64,000 bases of DNA from contig NZ_QOIM01000022.1 of assembly GCF_003323735.1 (NCBI RefSeq), positions 1 to 64,000 of the forward strand. The letters are read 5' to 3'. Every line of letters begins with the position of its first letter. Position 1 is the stretch's first letter. The position numbers and the translations under genes were made by a program. Below the pieces are notes generated by a model that saw nothing but the letters and a program-made list of their open reading frames with translations, was not told the origin of the DNA and ran no database searches. Below are positions 1 through 7,951 of the stretch, one piece after another. Source of the DNA: Streptomyces reniochalinae. GTDB lineage: Bacteria > Actinomycetota > Actinomycetes > Streptomycetales > Streptomycetaceae.

Positions 1-515
1 TCACCGGCGGGTCCAGCCTGCCGAAGGACGACATCGAGCGCATGATGCGCGAGGCCGAGCAGTACGCGGAGGAGGACCACAAGCGCCGCGAGGCCGCCGA
101 GACCCGCAACCAGGCCGAGCAACTGGTCCATCAGACCGAGCGCCTGCTGGCAGACACGGACGACGGCGCGGTCCCCGCCGAGACCCGCTCCGAGGTCGCG
201 GGCGCCCTCGACGATCTGAGGGCGCGGCTGGCCGAGACGCCCGAGAACCCCGCACAGGCGGCGCAACACACCACGGTGCTGCGTCAGGCGGTCGAGCGCA
301 CCACCGCTGCCGCCCAGAGGGTCGGCACGGCGATGTACGCCCGCGCCAAGGAGCGCCAGGAGGACGTCCCCGGCTCCGCCGGCGGCCGGACGGACGCCAC
401 GCAGCCGGGCGAAGGGCAGGACGGCGCGCGCGAGGAGGACGTGGTGGACGCCGAGGTCGTCGACGATGAACCCGGCAGCGACGAGCCGAAGGGCGGCCCC
501 GCCTCGGGCGGCTGA
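1..515 (+). CDS. dnaK: DnaK-type Hsp70 chaperone, C-terminal part (5' end outside window)
   Basis: The open frame enters from the left edge (first full codon at base 3) and reads TGGSSLPKDDIERMMREAEQ, the substrate-domain/helical-lid junction of Hsp70. The lid follows (EEDHKRREAAETRNQAEQ), then an acidic glycine-rich tail with EEDVVDAEVVDDE, typical of bacterial DnaK. Only about 170 C-terminal residues are present; the ATPase domain lies outside. Hsp70 proteins use ATP to bind and release unfolded polypeptides in the cytoplasm. No grpE or dnaJ follows; the next gene is a convergent MarR regulator. This could therefore be a second, stand-alone dnaK copy, but the left context is missing. Confidence 0.9.
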   Translation, partial: TGGSSLPKDDIERMMREAEQYAEEDHKRREAAETRNQAEQLVHQTERLLADTDDGAVPAETRSEVAGALDDLRARLAETPENPAQAAQHTTVLRQAVERTTAAAQRVGTAMYARAKERQEDVPGSAGGRTDATQPGEGQDGAREEDVVDAEVVDDEPGSDEPKGGPASGG

Positions 516-533
516 GGCGCCCGAGGCCGTGCG

Positions 534-1058
534 TCAGCCGCCGAACCATCCGGCGGCATCCAGCCGGAACCCCGCCGGGCCGACGACGCTCTTCAGCGCG
601 TCCTCCAGCTCGGCCAGCCGCCCGGTGCCCAGGCGGTCGGCCCACTGACCGCGCAGCTCCTGGAAGACGGCAGCCGAGAGCGTCAGCGCGTCCAGCCCGC
701 GCGGAGTGAGCCGGACGAGCTTGCGCCGCGCGTCCTGAGGGTCCGCGACCCGCTCCGCGTAGCCGAGGGCCGCGAGCCGGTCGACGGTCTTGCCCGCCGC
801 CTGCTTGGAGACCCCCAGCCGCCGTCCCAGCTCGCTCGCGGTCACCCCGTCCGGCCCGATGGCCTGCATCGCGAAGCCGTGCGCAGGGCGAAGGTCGGGG
901 TAGCCGTGGTCGGCGAGCTCCGTGTGCAACTGGTCGATGAGGGTGCGGAATCCGGCGAACAGCAGCAACGGCAGCTCGAACCCCCACCGCTGAGAGGGTT
1001 CTCCCTCGACAGAACCGACAACCTGGTTTACCTTCTCTTCGACAACCACGTTGACCAC
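534..1058 (-). CDS. MarR-family transcriptional regulator
   Basis: About 174 residues with a MarR winged helix: recognition region TASELGRRLGVSKQAAGKTV at about residues 70-90, then a wing with DPQDARRKLVRLTPRGLD. MarR proteins are dimeric cytoplasmic repressors, often relieved by small phenolics or by oxidation. I chose the GTG at 1058; a second GTG at 1049 is possible and neither has a strong ribosome site. The gene is divergent from, and at its 5' end almost touches, an AhpD-like gene, so that gene is its likely target. Its own start region carries inverted repeats (see 1017-1056). The open frame continues upstream of 1058 only as a shadow of the opposite gene. Confidence 0.8.
   Translation of the reverse strand: MVNVVVEEKVNQVVGSVEGEPSQRWGFELPLLLFAGFRTLIDQLHTELADHGYPDLRPAHGFAMQAIGPDGVTASELGRRLGVSKQAAGKTVDRLAALGYAERVADPQDARRKLVRLTPRGLDALTLSAAVFQELRGQWADRLGTGRLAELEDALKSVVGPAGFRLDAAGWFGG
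1017..1056. promoter_or_regulatory. Two imperfect inverted repeats at the MarR/AhpD divergent start region
   Basis: GACAACCTGGTTTAC (1017-1031) and GACAACCACGTTGACC (1041-1056) are related imperfect dyads 24 bp apart. They overlap the start codons and lie just upstream of the AhpD-like gene. The position fits a MarR operator controlling both genes. This is inference from symmetry and place. Confidence 0.45.
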
Positions 1059-1077
1059 CCTAAGGGGGCATTTCCGC

Positions 1078-1650
1078 GTGCCTGAAGCGACGTCCGCCAT
1101 GCGCACCGAGCTCAACGAGTTCACCGACCTCACACCGCAGACCGCCCCGGCCGCCTCCCGCCCCCTCATGGAGGCCACGAGCCGACGGCTCGGCTTTCTT
1201 CCCTCCGCGGTGGCGCGCCTGGCCGCCTCCCCGCGCACCCTGGAGAGCTTCACGAGGATGAGTGCAGCGTTCGAGGACACCACCCTCGACCCGCTCGCCC
1301 GCGAGACCGTCATCCTGGCCGTCGCGACCCGCAACGACTGCCGGGTATGCGTGCAGATGCACACCCGCAAGCTGTCCGCCCTGGGTGCCGGAGAAGAGCT
1401 GGTGGAGGCACTGCGCGACGGGCGGCGTCTCCCCGACGAACGCCTGGAAGCCGTTCGTGTCTTCACGCACGGCGTGCTCGACCGTGCGGGGGATGTCGAC
1501 CGCGAGGTGCTCGACACCTTCCTCGGGTACGGCCACACCCTCGAGCAGGCCCTCGAAGTCGTCCTCGGTATCGGTGTCTATACGCTCTCCACGCTGGCCA
1601 ACCGGCTCACCGGCGCCCCCGTCGACCCGCAGATGGAGCCTCGGGCGTAA
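1078..1650 (+). CDS. AhpD/carboxymuconolactone decarboxylase-family protein
   Basis: 190 residues from GTG 1078, preceded by AAGGGGG at 1062-1068. The AhpD-like core RETVILAVATRNDCRVCVQM carries the CxxC redox pair followed by His (CRVCVQMH). In this family these residues form the reducing site of alkylhydroperoxidase-like enzymes. A longer frame starts at TTG 1051 but lacks a ribosome site. Divergence from a MarR gene suggests a small redox-responsive unit in which the regulator senses a peroxide or electrophile and the enzyme removes it; that link is inference. The substrate cannot be told from sequence. Confidence 0.8.
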   Translation: MPEATSAMRTELNEFTDLTPQTAPAASRPLMEATSRRLGFLPSAVARLAASPRTLESFTRMSAAFEDTTLDPLARETVILAVATRNDCRVCVQMHTRKLSALGAGEELVEALRDGRRLPDERLEAVRVFTHGVLDRAGDVDREVLDTFLGYGHTLEQALEVVLGIGVYTLSTLANRLTGAPVDPQMEPRA

Positions 1651-1664
1651 CCGCGGCCCGGCCG

Positions 1665-1691
1665 CCCCCCGCCGAACCGTCAGGCGGGGGC
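1665..1691 (+). terminator. GC-rich hairpin after the AhpD-like gene
   Basis: Inverted repeat GCCCCCGCC-like (1665-1673) with GGCGGGGGC (1683-1691) and a 9-nt loop, starting 14 bp after the stop codon. There is no T-run, as is common in actinomycetes. Confidence 0.5.
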
Positions 1692-1740
1692 CGGGCCGGC
1701 CGCCCGGTGCCTCCACGCGGCGCACCAGGTGGATCCTTTT

Positions 1741-1860
1741 GCGGCTCACCCTGTGGCTGCGTCGCGGCTCACCCTGTGGGCTCTGCTGCCCAACTCTGCG
1801 GCTCACCGGGCGGGCCCTGTCGCGGCCCACTCCGCGGGCCACCGGGCGGGCCCCGTGTGG
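1741..1860. repeat. Degenerate GCGGCTCACC repeats in a convergent intergenic region
   Basis: GCGGCTCACC occurs exactly at 1741, 1764 and 1798, with decayed copies near 1822 and 1834. Copies are followed by CTGTGG or GGGCGGGCC. The array lies between the AhpD-like gene and the convergent DUF5949 gene and is not part of either. Confidence 0.6.
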
Positions 1861-2361
1861 TCAGCCCGCGAGGGTCCGTACGGGCAGCAGGCAGTGTGCG
1901 GCGGAGGACATCATTTCCTCGCTCACGTACTCCCTCAGTGCCTGCTCGCCCACCGCGGCGCCCGAGGGGGCTTGCGGCCACGGCGTCGTCGCCAGCATGA
2001 AGTAGACGCGCCCCCGCTCCCGTGCGGCGGCGACCCACTCCGGCGGGGCCGGATACTGGGCTGTCAGCTTCGGCATGGTCAGCGCCGCCTGGCCGCCCTC
2101 GACGATCAGCGTCACCGGGAACCGCCGTCCCGCCGCGGCCGCGTCCACCGCCTCGGTCCCCACCGGCAGCCCCGCCTCCTCCGCGAGTCTGCGCATCGCG
2201 GCGACCGTCGCCTCCCGGCCCCCGGCGCCGTCGCCGAGCGAGTAGACGAGCAGAAACGCCATGTCCCGACCGTCCCCGTACTCGCCCGCCCAGCCGAGGA
2301 CGGTGAGGGTTCCGAAGTCGCGCTGCCGGGTGCCGCCCTGGGCGGCCTGGGGGGAAGTCAT
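1861..2361 (-). CDS. DUF5949-type conserved hypothetical protein
   Basis: 166 residues starting at ATG 2361. The sequence (GDGRDMAFLLVYSLGDG near the N-terminus, then RFPVTLIVEGGQAALTMPKL, PPEWVAAARERGRVYFM, AAHCLLPV near the end) resembles a Streptomyces family I recall as DUF5949. There is no signal peptide, membrane segment or catalytic motif, so it is probably cytoplasmic and of unknown role. It stands alone between two + strand genes. The family name is from memory; the gene itself is well supported by codon use. Confidence 0.75.
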   Translation of the reverse strand: MTSPQAAQGGTRQRDFGTLTVLGWAGEYGDGRDMAFLLVYSLGDGAGGREATVAAMRRLAEEAGLPVGTEAVDAAAAGRRFPVTLIVEGGQAALTMPKLTAQYPAPPEWVAAARERGRVYFMLATTPWPQAPSGAAVGEQALREYVSEEMMSSAAHCLLPVRTLAG

Positions 2362-2640
2362 GGACCGGCACCCTAGCGGCGCAGGAGGCTGTTCATCGTC
2401 CCGGAATCACCCTGAATGACCACTGTGAAGACGCGAACACGCCTCAGGGGGCACGCTCGTTCACGCGTGCGTCGCCACCGCGTTGACGTCCGTCGTTCCG
2501 GCCCTCGTGGGCGCCACTCGCGGCCGGGACGCAGGTGGAACTCCGCATCATGGCTCGACTACCGTGTGCGTTTACACGGTCACAACGCGTCTTTGGACGC
2601 TGTGTCCGTGCTCCGTGCGACTCCTACTCGGTGGTGACAC

Positions 2641-3093
2641 ATGCTCAACTCTGCACACGCCCGCCACAAGGCGCCCGCTCGCCGTACCCGTGTCCTGATG
2701 CGGACTGGACTGCTGACCACGGCCCTCGGCGTAGCTCTCGGCACGGGCGGGCCGACCGCGATGGCCGCGGAGGGGAGCGAGGCGCCACGAAGCGGCGGCG
2801 GCACCGCGGCCGCTGCTGTCAGCAAGGGACTGTCGGCTCCCGTCAGGGAGACGACACGGGGCACAGGCGTGGCGGTGGGCAGGACGCTGGAGACGGTCAA
2901 CGACCTCCAGATCAACCCGCTGGCCAACACCGGAACGGACCCGCTGGACAACTCCGTGGGCACCCAGGTCGCCGACTTCAAGCCAGTGAGCACCGCGGCC
3001 GTCACCGGACCCCTCGCGCGCGGGGCCTCCCTCGGGGAACTGCCGCTCGTCGGGCCGGTGACCAGCACCCTGACCGAGGCGTTGCCCGGCTGA
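2641..3093 (+). CDS. Small secreted protein of unknown function
   Basis: 150 residues from ATG 2641, preceded by GGTGACAC. A basic start (HARHKAPARRTR) and hydrophobic stretch (LLTTALGVALGTGGPTAMAA) form a Sec signal with likely cleavage near residue 43. The mature part is rich in Ala, Gly, Thr and Val with no cysteines (NDLQINPLANTGTDPLDNSV; ending in PLVGPVTSTLTEALPG). It resembles other small Streptomyces cell-surface proteins and lies beside rodlin and chaplin genes, so a role on the hyphal surface is plausible but unproven. It ends at a strong hairpin shared with the convergent rodlin gene. Confidence 0.7.
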   Translation: MLNSAHARHKAPARRTRVLMRTGLLTTALGVALGTGGPTAMAAEGSEAPRSGGGTAAAAVSKGLSAPVRETTRGTGVAVGRTLETVNDLQINPLANTGTDPLDNSVGTQVADFKPVSTAAVTGPLARGASLGELPLVGPVTSTLTEALPG

Positions 3094-3107
3094 CCCCGGC
3101 CGTGCCG

Positions 3108-3152
3108 ACACGGAAGAAGCCACCGGCAGGGTGCCGGTGGCTTCTTCCGTGT
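3108..3152. terminator. Strong bidirectional terminator hairpin
   Basis: A perfect 21-bp inverted repeat (3108-3128 with 3132-3152) and a GGG loop lies between two convergent genes. The stem starts AAGAAGCC-like and ends GGCTTCTT-like, giving a T-rich tail on each strand. It should stop transcription from both sides. Confidence 0.9.
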
Positions 3153-3181
3153 GGTGTGCAACGGGCGCGTGGCCCGCCGGC

Positions 3182-3592
3182 TCAGTTGTTGTTCTCGCCG
3201 TTCGCGGACAGGGCCGAGATGTCGTCCAGGATGTGCGACAGGGAGTCGTCGCCCTTGGCCTGCGACGAGTTGTCCGAGCACTGCTGGTTCTGCGGGTTGT
3301 GCAGAACGTTGATGTCCTGGACGGCCACGTTGACCAGGCCGACGACGGAGCCGACGTTGACGTCGGCCGGCAGGCCGACGCAGGGCTTGTTCAGGGTGCC
3401 CTGGACCGCCTGGAACTGCGGGCTGCCGTTGCCGTGGGTGGCGGCGTTGCCCATGCTCTGGTCGGCGCCGTTCCCGTTCACCGTGGTGGTGCCGGTGTCG
3501 TTGCCGGTGGCGAACGCCTGCGGGGCGGCCAGCGCGGACATGCCGACGAGCGAGACGGCCACCGTGGCGGTGGACAGAGCCTTCTTCATCAT
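3182..3592 (-). CDS. Rodlin-family hyphal surface protein
   Basis: 136 residues with a Sec signal ([20 protein letters not shown]...AFA). The mature part carries the rodlin hallmarks [64 protein letters not shown] and [10 protein letters not shown]. Rodlins are secreted and organise chaplin fibrils into the rodlet layer on aerial hyphae and spores. The two cysteines of the mature protein are in the usual places. A second rodlin lies at 5748-6149 with chaplins between them, similar to the rdlA/rdlB-chpA/chpD locus I know from S. coelicolor. I cannot say which paralogue this is. GAGGAA precedes the start. Confidence 0.92.
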   Translation of the reverse strand: MMKKALSTATVAVSLVGMSALAAPQAFATGNDTGTTTVNGNGADQSMGNAATHGNGSPQFQAVQGTLNKPCVGLPADVNVGSVVGLVNVAVQDINVLHNPQNQQCSDNSSQAKGDDSLSHILDDISALSANGENNN

Positions 3593-3730
3593 AGGTTTTA
3601 CCGTTCCTCTTCGAAGAGTGCGGAAGTCTGGGACGCCGGGTTCAACTGTCGACCGTCCTCTGAGTTGTTCTTTTTCACCTGAATGGTGAATATTCCGTGA
3701 CCGGGGAAAACCCGGGTCGGCCGATCGGGC

Positions 3731-4009
3731 TCACTTCGTCAGCGGCAGTCCGCCCAGCAGATTCTGGTCGCTGGTCAGCTCGCCGTCCCGCAGGGTGTTG
3801 CCCACGGCGTCCTTGAGGGCGTCCACCTGCGGGCCCGCGACACCCACCGGGGGCTGCGCGAGCAGCTCACCGCTGGCGAGAGCCTGGTCGAGGGAGCCGT
3901 TCAGGCTGAAGTTCGGCCCCGCGGCGGGCTGGGCGGCGAAGGCGGGTGTACCGGCGCCCAGAGCCATCACGGAACCGGCGAGGGCGGCGGCTGTCTTCAT
4001 GTACTTCAT
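3731..4009 (-). CDS. Small secreted protein in the rodlin/chaplin cluster
   Basis: 92 residues starting at ATG 4009 with GGAGAAGAAG upstream. A clear Sec signal (MKYMKTAAALAGSVMALGAG...AFA) is followed by about 65 residues (NFSLNGSLDQALASGELLAQ ... DGELTSDQNLLGGLPLTK). No cysteines and no chaplin motif are seen. It lies between a rodlin and a sortase-type chaplin on the same strand, suggesting a surface role, but I recognise no family with known function. Confidence 0.7.
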   Translation of the reverse strand: MKYMKTAAALAGSVMALGAGTPAFAAQPAAGPNFSLNGSLDQALASGELLAQPPVGVAGPQVDALKDAVGNTLRDGELTSDQNLLGGLPLTK

Positions 4010-4254
4010 GGGGTGCTTCTTCTCCCGGAAGATGTCGGAGGTTCCAGGGCGCCCTGCTAACGACCCACTCGTCGGCCGGAAACTCGTCCGCCGGAAACGA
4101 GGGACGCGCGGACGTGACCCCCGAAGAGCGGACCGCCCCTGGACATGCGAACTCGCGAACTGATGAACCCACGGATGTGAGAACGCGTGAACACGGCGGG
4201 CGACCCGGATTCGCGGACGGGTTCTACGGTCCTGCGGGAGACCCTGGAATCACA

Positions 4255-4290
4255 GAATCGCGGAACAGCCCGGGGGCCGTTCCGCGATTC
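4255..4290 (-). terminator. Hairpin downstream of the sortase-type chaplin
   Basis: Perfect 12-bp stem GAATCGCGGAAC (4255-4266) with GTTCCGCGATTC (4279-4290). It lies in the 393-bp gap 4010-4402, which has no convincing gene. The gap also has a run of smaller inverted motifs (for example GCCTTTCCGTAAGGC near 4352), so the chaplin transcript may have a structured 3' end. Confidence 0.65.
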
Positions 4291-4402
4291 AGGGGTCGGC
4301 GTCTTCCCGCGAGGGGACCTCTCTCCGAGAGGGATGTCTCCCGAGAAGAGACGCCTTTCCGTAAGGCACGCCTTTTCCTCAAAGACGCCTTACCGCGAGG
4401 TA

Positions 4403-5002
4403 TCAGACCCGGTTCCGTGCTGCGCGGCGGTAGAGCACCGTGCCGCCCAACAGCGCGCCGAGGCCGAGGACCGCGGCGCCCCAGGGGCCTTCCGCGCCGG
4501 TCTCGGCCAGCATCTCGGGGGCTTTCTCCTCCTGCTGAGGCGCCGCCTGCGGGGCGGCCTTCTCGACCGGAGCGTCGGCCTGTACGGCGGGCTTCTCGGC
4601 CTCCGGTGCGCGCGGCTCCTCCACCGGTTCGGCGGGCTTCTCAGGAGTGCGCTCGGGCGTGCTCTCTTCCTGCTTGGGCGGCTCCTCCTCCGTCCGCTGC
4701 GGGGGGTTCTTCGGCTCTTCCTCGGGCTCGTGGTGCTGCGGAGGCGCGTGGTGGCCGGAGGGCTCGTTGACGCACGAGTTGCCGAACGCCGGGTTCAGCA
4801 CACCGACGACGTCGACGGTGTTGCCGCAGACGTTGGCCGGCACGTGCACCGGAGCCTGCACGGCGTTGCCCGACAGCACGCCGGGGGAGCCGGCGGCGCC
4901 ACCACCGGCTCCCGCGTCGGCTTGTGCGTACCCGGCCGCACTGGCGAGCACTCCTGTGGTGGCGGCCGCGGTCAGGAGACTCTTCCTCAAGACCTTTCGC
5001 AT
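4403..5002 (-). CDS. Chaplin with sortase sorting signal, single chaplin domain
   Basis: 199 residues. Layout: Sec signal (about 1-29), one chaplin domain (about 30-78: GSPGVLSGNAVQAPVHVP, NVCGNTVDVVGVLNPAFGNS, C) with both cysteines, a Pro/Glu-rich linker of about 85 residues, then LAETG at about residue 165, a hydrophobic segment and a basic end (RRAARNRV). LAxTG with hydrophobic stretch and positive tail is the signal for covalent wall attachment by class E sortase. The long chaplins I know (ChpA-C) carry two chaplin domains; this one has only one. It should be a wall anchor for the short chaplin fibrils. GGAAGAG precedes ATG 5002. Confidence 0.9.
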   Translation of the reverse strand: MRKVLRKSLLTAAATTGVLASAAGYAQADAGAGGGAAGSPGVLSGNAVQAPVHVPANVCGNTVDVVGVLNPAFGNSCVNEPSGHHAPPQHHEPEEEPKNPPQRTEEEPPKQEESTPERTPEKPAEPVEEPRAPEAEKPAVQADAPVEKAAPQAAPQQEEKAPEMLAETGAEGPWGAAVLGLGALLGGTVLYRRAARNRV

Positions 5003-5174
5003 GGTCTCTTCCTGCTCTCAGTCTGTTGCTGAAGGTGCGGACGGGGCGGACACGCTGAACTTCACGTCCCCCTGGTCCGCACCGTGGGAAACCGGACGGC
5101 TCCGGTACGCAGGCTCGACGCCCAACGCACCGGAGCCGGTCCGAACTGGTTCCCGCACACGAGGGCGGGGGGCG

Positions 5175-5411
5175 TCAGTCGCTGACGCAGGTGTTGCCGA
5201 ACGCCGGGTTGAGCAGACCGATGACGTCGATCGTGTTGCCACAGACCTGGACCGGCACGTGCACCGGAACCTGGATCACGTTGCCCGAGATGACACCCGG
5301 GGAGTTCGCGGCGCCACCCTGGGCGCCCGAGTCGGCGAGAGCCGGAGCGGCGGCGGTGCCCAGGGCCATCAGGGTGCCGGCGGCAACGGTCGCGACCTTC
5401 GTGTACTTCAC
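5175..5411 (-). CDS. Short chaplin (cysteine-containing)
   Basis: 78 residues from GTG 5411 with AAGGA upstream. Sec signal (VKYTKVATVAAGTLMALGTA...ALA) is followed by one chaplin domain: GGAANSPGVISGNVIQVPVH, VPVQVCGNTIDVIGLLNPAF, GNTCVSD. Short chaplins are secreted, form amyloid-like fibrils, lower surface tension and coat aerial hyphae. The two cysteines are in the usual positions. It is encoded just upstream of the sortase-type chaplin on the same strand. The open frame extends upstream to 5465 but the signal peptide fixes the start. Confidence 0.92.
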   Translation of the reverse strand: MKYTKVATVAAGTLMALGTAAAPALADSGAQGGAANSPGVISGNVIQVPVHVPVQVCGNTIDVIGLLNPAFGNTCVSD

Positions 5412-5656
5412 GTGGGAGTCCTTTCTCAAGCGGGTTTCCCTGGACCACGGATTTCGTATGTCCACGAGTGCTGGCTGATCGCCCGCAACTCCGCTGTCGT
5501 CCTTCGTAACGAGGCCGCGATCCGTACGACACGAGTTATGCCGAATTCCCCGGTCTCTCCCTCGGATGGCCTAATGTCCGCGTCGTATCCGTCACTCGCA
5601 AGGGGTGGCGAAACGCTTGTGCGTTCCGCCGTCGGAACCACCCGCACATGGGCGTA

Positions 5657-5684
5657 GGGCCCGGGGCGTGTACGCCCCGGGCCC
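5657..5684 (-). terminator. Terminator hairpin after the second rodlin
   Basis: Perfect 12-bp stem GGGCCCGGGGCG (5657-5668) with CGCCCCGGGCCC (5673-5684) and loop TGTA, 64 bp past the rodlin stop codon. The rest of the gap 5412-5747 holds the promoter region of the short chaplin and no gene. Confidence 0.75.
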
Positions 5685-5747
5685 TGTTGCCCGCGTTCCG
5701 CTCAGGTCGCGGTGGGAAGCCGCCTCAGATCGCGGCGGAGAACCGCC

Positions 5748-6149
5748 TCAGCGGTTGCCCTCCCCGTTCCCGGAGATGATGGGAAGGTCGTTGAGAACGT
5801 GCGAGAGCGGCTCGTCACCCTTGGCCTGGGTGGAGTTCTCGACACACTGCTGGTTCTGCGGGTTGGACAGCACGTTGACGTCCTGGACGGCAACGTTGAC
5901 CAGGCCCACCAGCGAGCCGGCGTTGCCCTTCAGCGGCAGACCGATGCAGGGCTTGTTCAACGAACCCTGGATCAGGGCGAACTGAGGGCTCCAGTTCCCA
6001 TAGGTCGCGGAGTTGCCGTACATCTGGGCCGCGCCGTTGCCGTTCACCGTCGTGGTGCCGTGGTCGTTGCCGATGGCCGAGGCCTGCGGGGCCGCCACGC
6101 CGACGATGGCGGTCGCGGCGGCGGCCGTGGCCAGCGCGTTCTTGATCAT
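5748..6149 (-). CDS. Rodlin-family hyphal surface protein
   Basis: 133 residues from ATG 6149 with a strong GGAGG upstream. Sec signal (MIKNALATAAAATAIVGVAA), then rodlin motifs [85 protein letters not shown]. It is clearly paralogous to the rodlin at 3182-3592 and closer to the S. coelicolor rodlins as I recall them. It is secreted and needed for the rodlet pattern of chaplin fibrils. The upstream region is shared divergently with the chaplin at 6413. Confidence 0.93.
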   Translation of the reverse strand: MIKNALATAAAATAIVGVAAPQASAIGNDHGTTTVNGNGAAQMYGNSATYGNWSPQFALIQGSLNKPCIGLPLKGNAGSLVGLVNVAVQDVNVLSNPQNQQCVENSTQAKGDEPLSHVLNDLPIISGNGEGNR

Positions 6150-6412
6150 TGATAGTCCTCCTGAAGTGGAGCTCGACGCGGAGCGCACTGGACAACTGAG
6201 CCGCACGGTGTTGGTTGCGCACGTTCACCCGGACGACGAGTGACGCGCGCCAAACGTCGGTTCATCGTTCCGGGTGACAACTCCACCCGCGCGGGTGGTC
6301 CGTCGGCCGATCGGCGGAAGCGCCGACGAGGCCGTGCCCGCTCCCGAATCCACGCGTTCACCAGGCCACGGCACCGGGCCGGTGCCGCCAACGACCATGG
6401 CCAGGAGCACAC

Positions 6413-6652
6413 ATGAAGACCACGAAGAAGGCCGCCTGGACCCTCGCCGCCGCGGGAGCGGCCGTCGGAGCCGCCTCGGCGCCCGCCTTCGCCGACGCCG
6501 GAGCCGCCGGGAGCGCGACCGGTTCACCCGGCGCGGTCACCGGCAACGACGTCTCCGTGCCGCTCACCATCCCGGTGAACGTCGTGGGCAACACCCTCGA
6601 CGTCGTCGGAGTACTGAACCCCGCGTTCGGGAACCGCGGCATCCACGCCTGA
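6413..6652 (+). CDS. Short chaplin without cysteines (ChpE-like)
   Basis: 79 residues with Sec signal (MKTTKKAAWTLAAAGAAVGA...AFA) and a chaplin domain GSATGSPGAVTGNDVSVPLT, IPVNVVGNTLDVVGVLNPAF, GNRGIHA. Both positions that normally hold cysteines are replaced: VVGNT instead of VCGNT, and GNRG instead of GNxC. In S. coelicolor ChpE is the chaplin known to lack the pair, so this looks like a ChpE-type protein. It is the only + strand chaplin here and is divergent from the second rodlin. The spacing between them (about 260 bp) could hold shared development-linked promoters. Confidence 0.88.
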   Translation: MKTTKKAAWTLAAAGAAVGAASAPAFADAGAAGSATGSPGAVTGNDVSVPLTIPVNVVGNTLDVVGVLNPAFGNRGIHA

Positions 6653-6895
6653 CCACCGTCGCCACCGCTCGCAGCGGCGGCCCGTCTGCCCCTGGAGCAG
6701 GGTGGCCGGCACAACGAGTCGACACGGAGGGGCCCGCCCTCCCCCTCCCAGATGTCTGTCCGGGGTCGCCCGGTCTCTCCGGCCGCCCGTTCGGGTCAAC
6801 TCCTGCTGCCGTACGGCACGGCGGGCGGTATCCCTGGAGACGGGACGTGCGCAGGCGGAGCGCCGCGGCGTGCGGTCCCGGAAGGGAGTGCGGCC

Positions 6896-7951
6896 GTGAC
6901 CGGGACCGTTGTGGTGGGCGTCGACGGCTCAGCGTCGAGCCTGGAAGCCGTGGACGTCGCGGCGCGGGAAGCCGAACTCCGCGGCGGTTCGCTGCACGTC
7001 GTCCACGCGTTCGTCTGGCCCACGATGAAGGTCCCCCTCGGGCCTTCCGTGATGGGCCCGCCGGAGGGCGGCTTGCGCAACCTCGCCCACAAGACCGCCG
7101 AACAGGCCGCCGCCAGGGCCAAGAGTTCCCGGCCCGCCCTGGAGGTCACGCACGCGGTCGTCAGCGGCGACCCGCTCTCCGTCCTGACCACCGAGTCCCG
7201 TGGCGCCGCACTCGTCGTGGTCGGGACCCGGGGCCTCGGCGGCTTCACCGGACTGCTCGTCGGCTCCGTCGCCGTCTACCTGGCCGCGCACGCGGAGTGC
7301 CCCGTTCTCGTCACGCGAGGCAGGAAACACCCCACAGGCCCGGTTCTGCTCGGAGTGGACGGTTCCGACGTGGGCGACCCCGCTGTCGGCTGGGCTTTCG
7401 AGGAGGCATCGCTGCGCGGCGCGGAACTCGTCGCGATGCACAACTGGAACAACTGGAGCGGCCCCATCGCAGCGGGCCCGGGCATTCAGGTGCCCACCTA
7501 CTACGACGTCGACCTCTTCCGCGCGGAGGAGGAACGCGTCCTGTCCACGGCCCTCGCAGACTGGCAGGAGCGGTACCCCGACGTCGCGGTGACGCCGCGC
7601 CTCGTACAGGAGTACACCCGGCAAGCGCTGCTCTCGGCGAGCGAGGACGCCCAACTCCTCGTCGTGGGCGCCCGCGGCCGCGGCGGTTTCACCGGGCTGC
7701 TCCTCGGCTCCGTCAGCCAGGCCGTCCTCCACCACGCCGAGTGCCCGGTGGCGGTCGTACGGGCGCATCGCGAGCACGGTCGGGGACATGGGCATGAACA
7801 CAGCCACGGGCACGGAGCCGGGCACGAGGGGCACCGTGCGCGAGGGGCGGGCCGGTGGCACCGCCATGACGGTGAGGGTCATGGCAATGAGGGGCGTGAC
7901 GGTGGCGGTCATGACGGTCATGGCGGTCGCGGTGGGGGGCCCGCGGACTGA
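6896..7951 (+). CDS. Tandem universal stress protein (UspA) with histidine-rich tail
   Basis: 351 residues from GTG 6896 (GGAAGGGAG upstream). Two Usp domains, about residues 1-140 and 145-290, each start with VVVGVDGS or VLLGVDGS and end with the ATP-binding loop: GTRGLGGFTGLLVGSV and GARGRGGFTGLLLGSVSQAV. Usp proteins bind ATP and help cells survive stress or dormancy. The final 60 residues are unusual: about 14 histidines with Gly, Arg and Asp (HREHGRGHGHEHSHGHGAGH at the start), which could bind zinc, nickel or copper. The tail lies in the same frame with no break. It stands alone, not in an operon. Confidence 0.85.
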   Translation: MTGTVVVGVDGSASSLEAVDVAAREAELRGGSLHVVHAFVWPTMKVPLGPSVMGPPEGGLRNLAHKTAEQAAARAKSSRPALEVTHAVVSGDPLSVLTTESRGAALVVVGTRGLGGFTGLLVGSVAVYLAAHAECPVLVTRGRKHPTGPVLLGVDGSDVGDPAVGWAFEEASLRGAELVAMHNWNNWSGPIAAGPGIQVPTYYDVDLFRAEEERVLSTALADWQERYPDVAVTPRLVQEYTRQALLSASEDAQLLVVGARGRGGFTGLLLGSVSQAVLHHAECPVAVVRAHREHGRGHGHEHSHGHGAGHEGHRARGAGRWHRHDGEGHGNEGRDGGGHDGHGGRGGGPAD

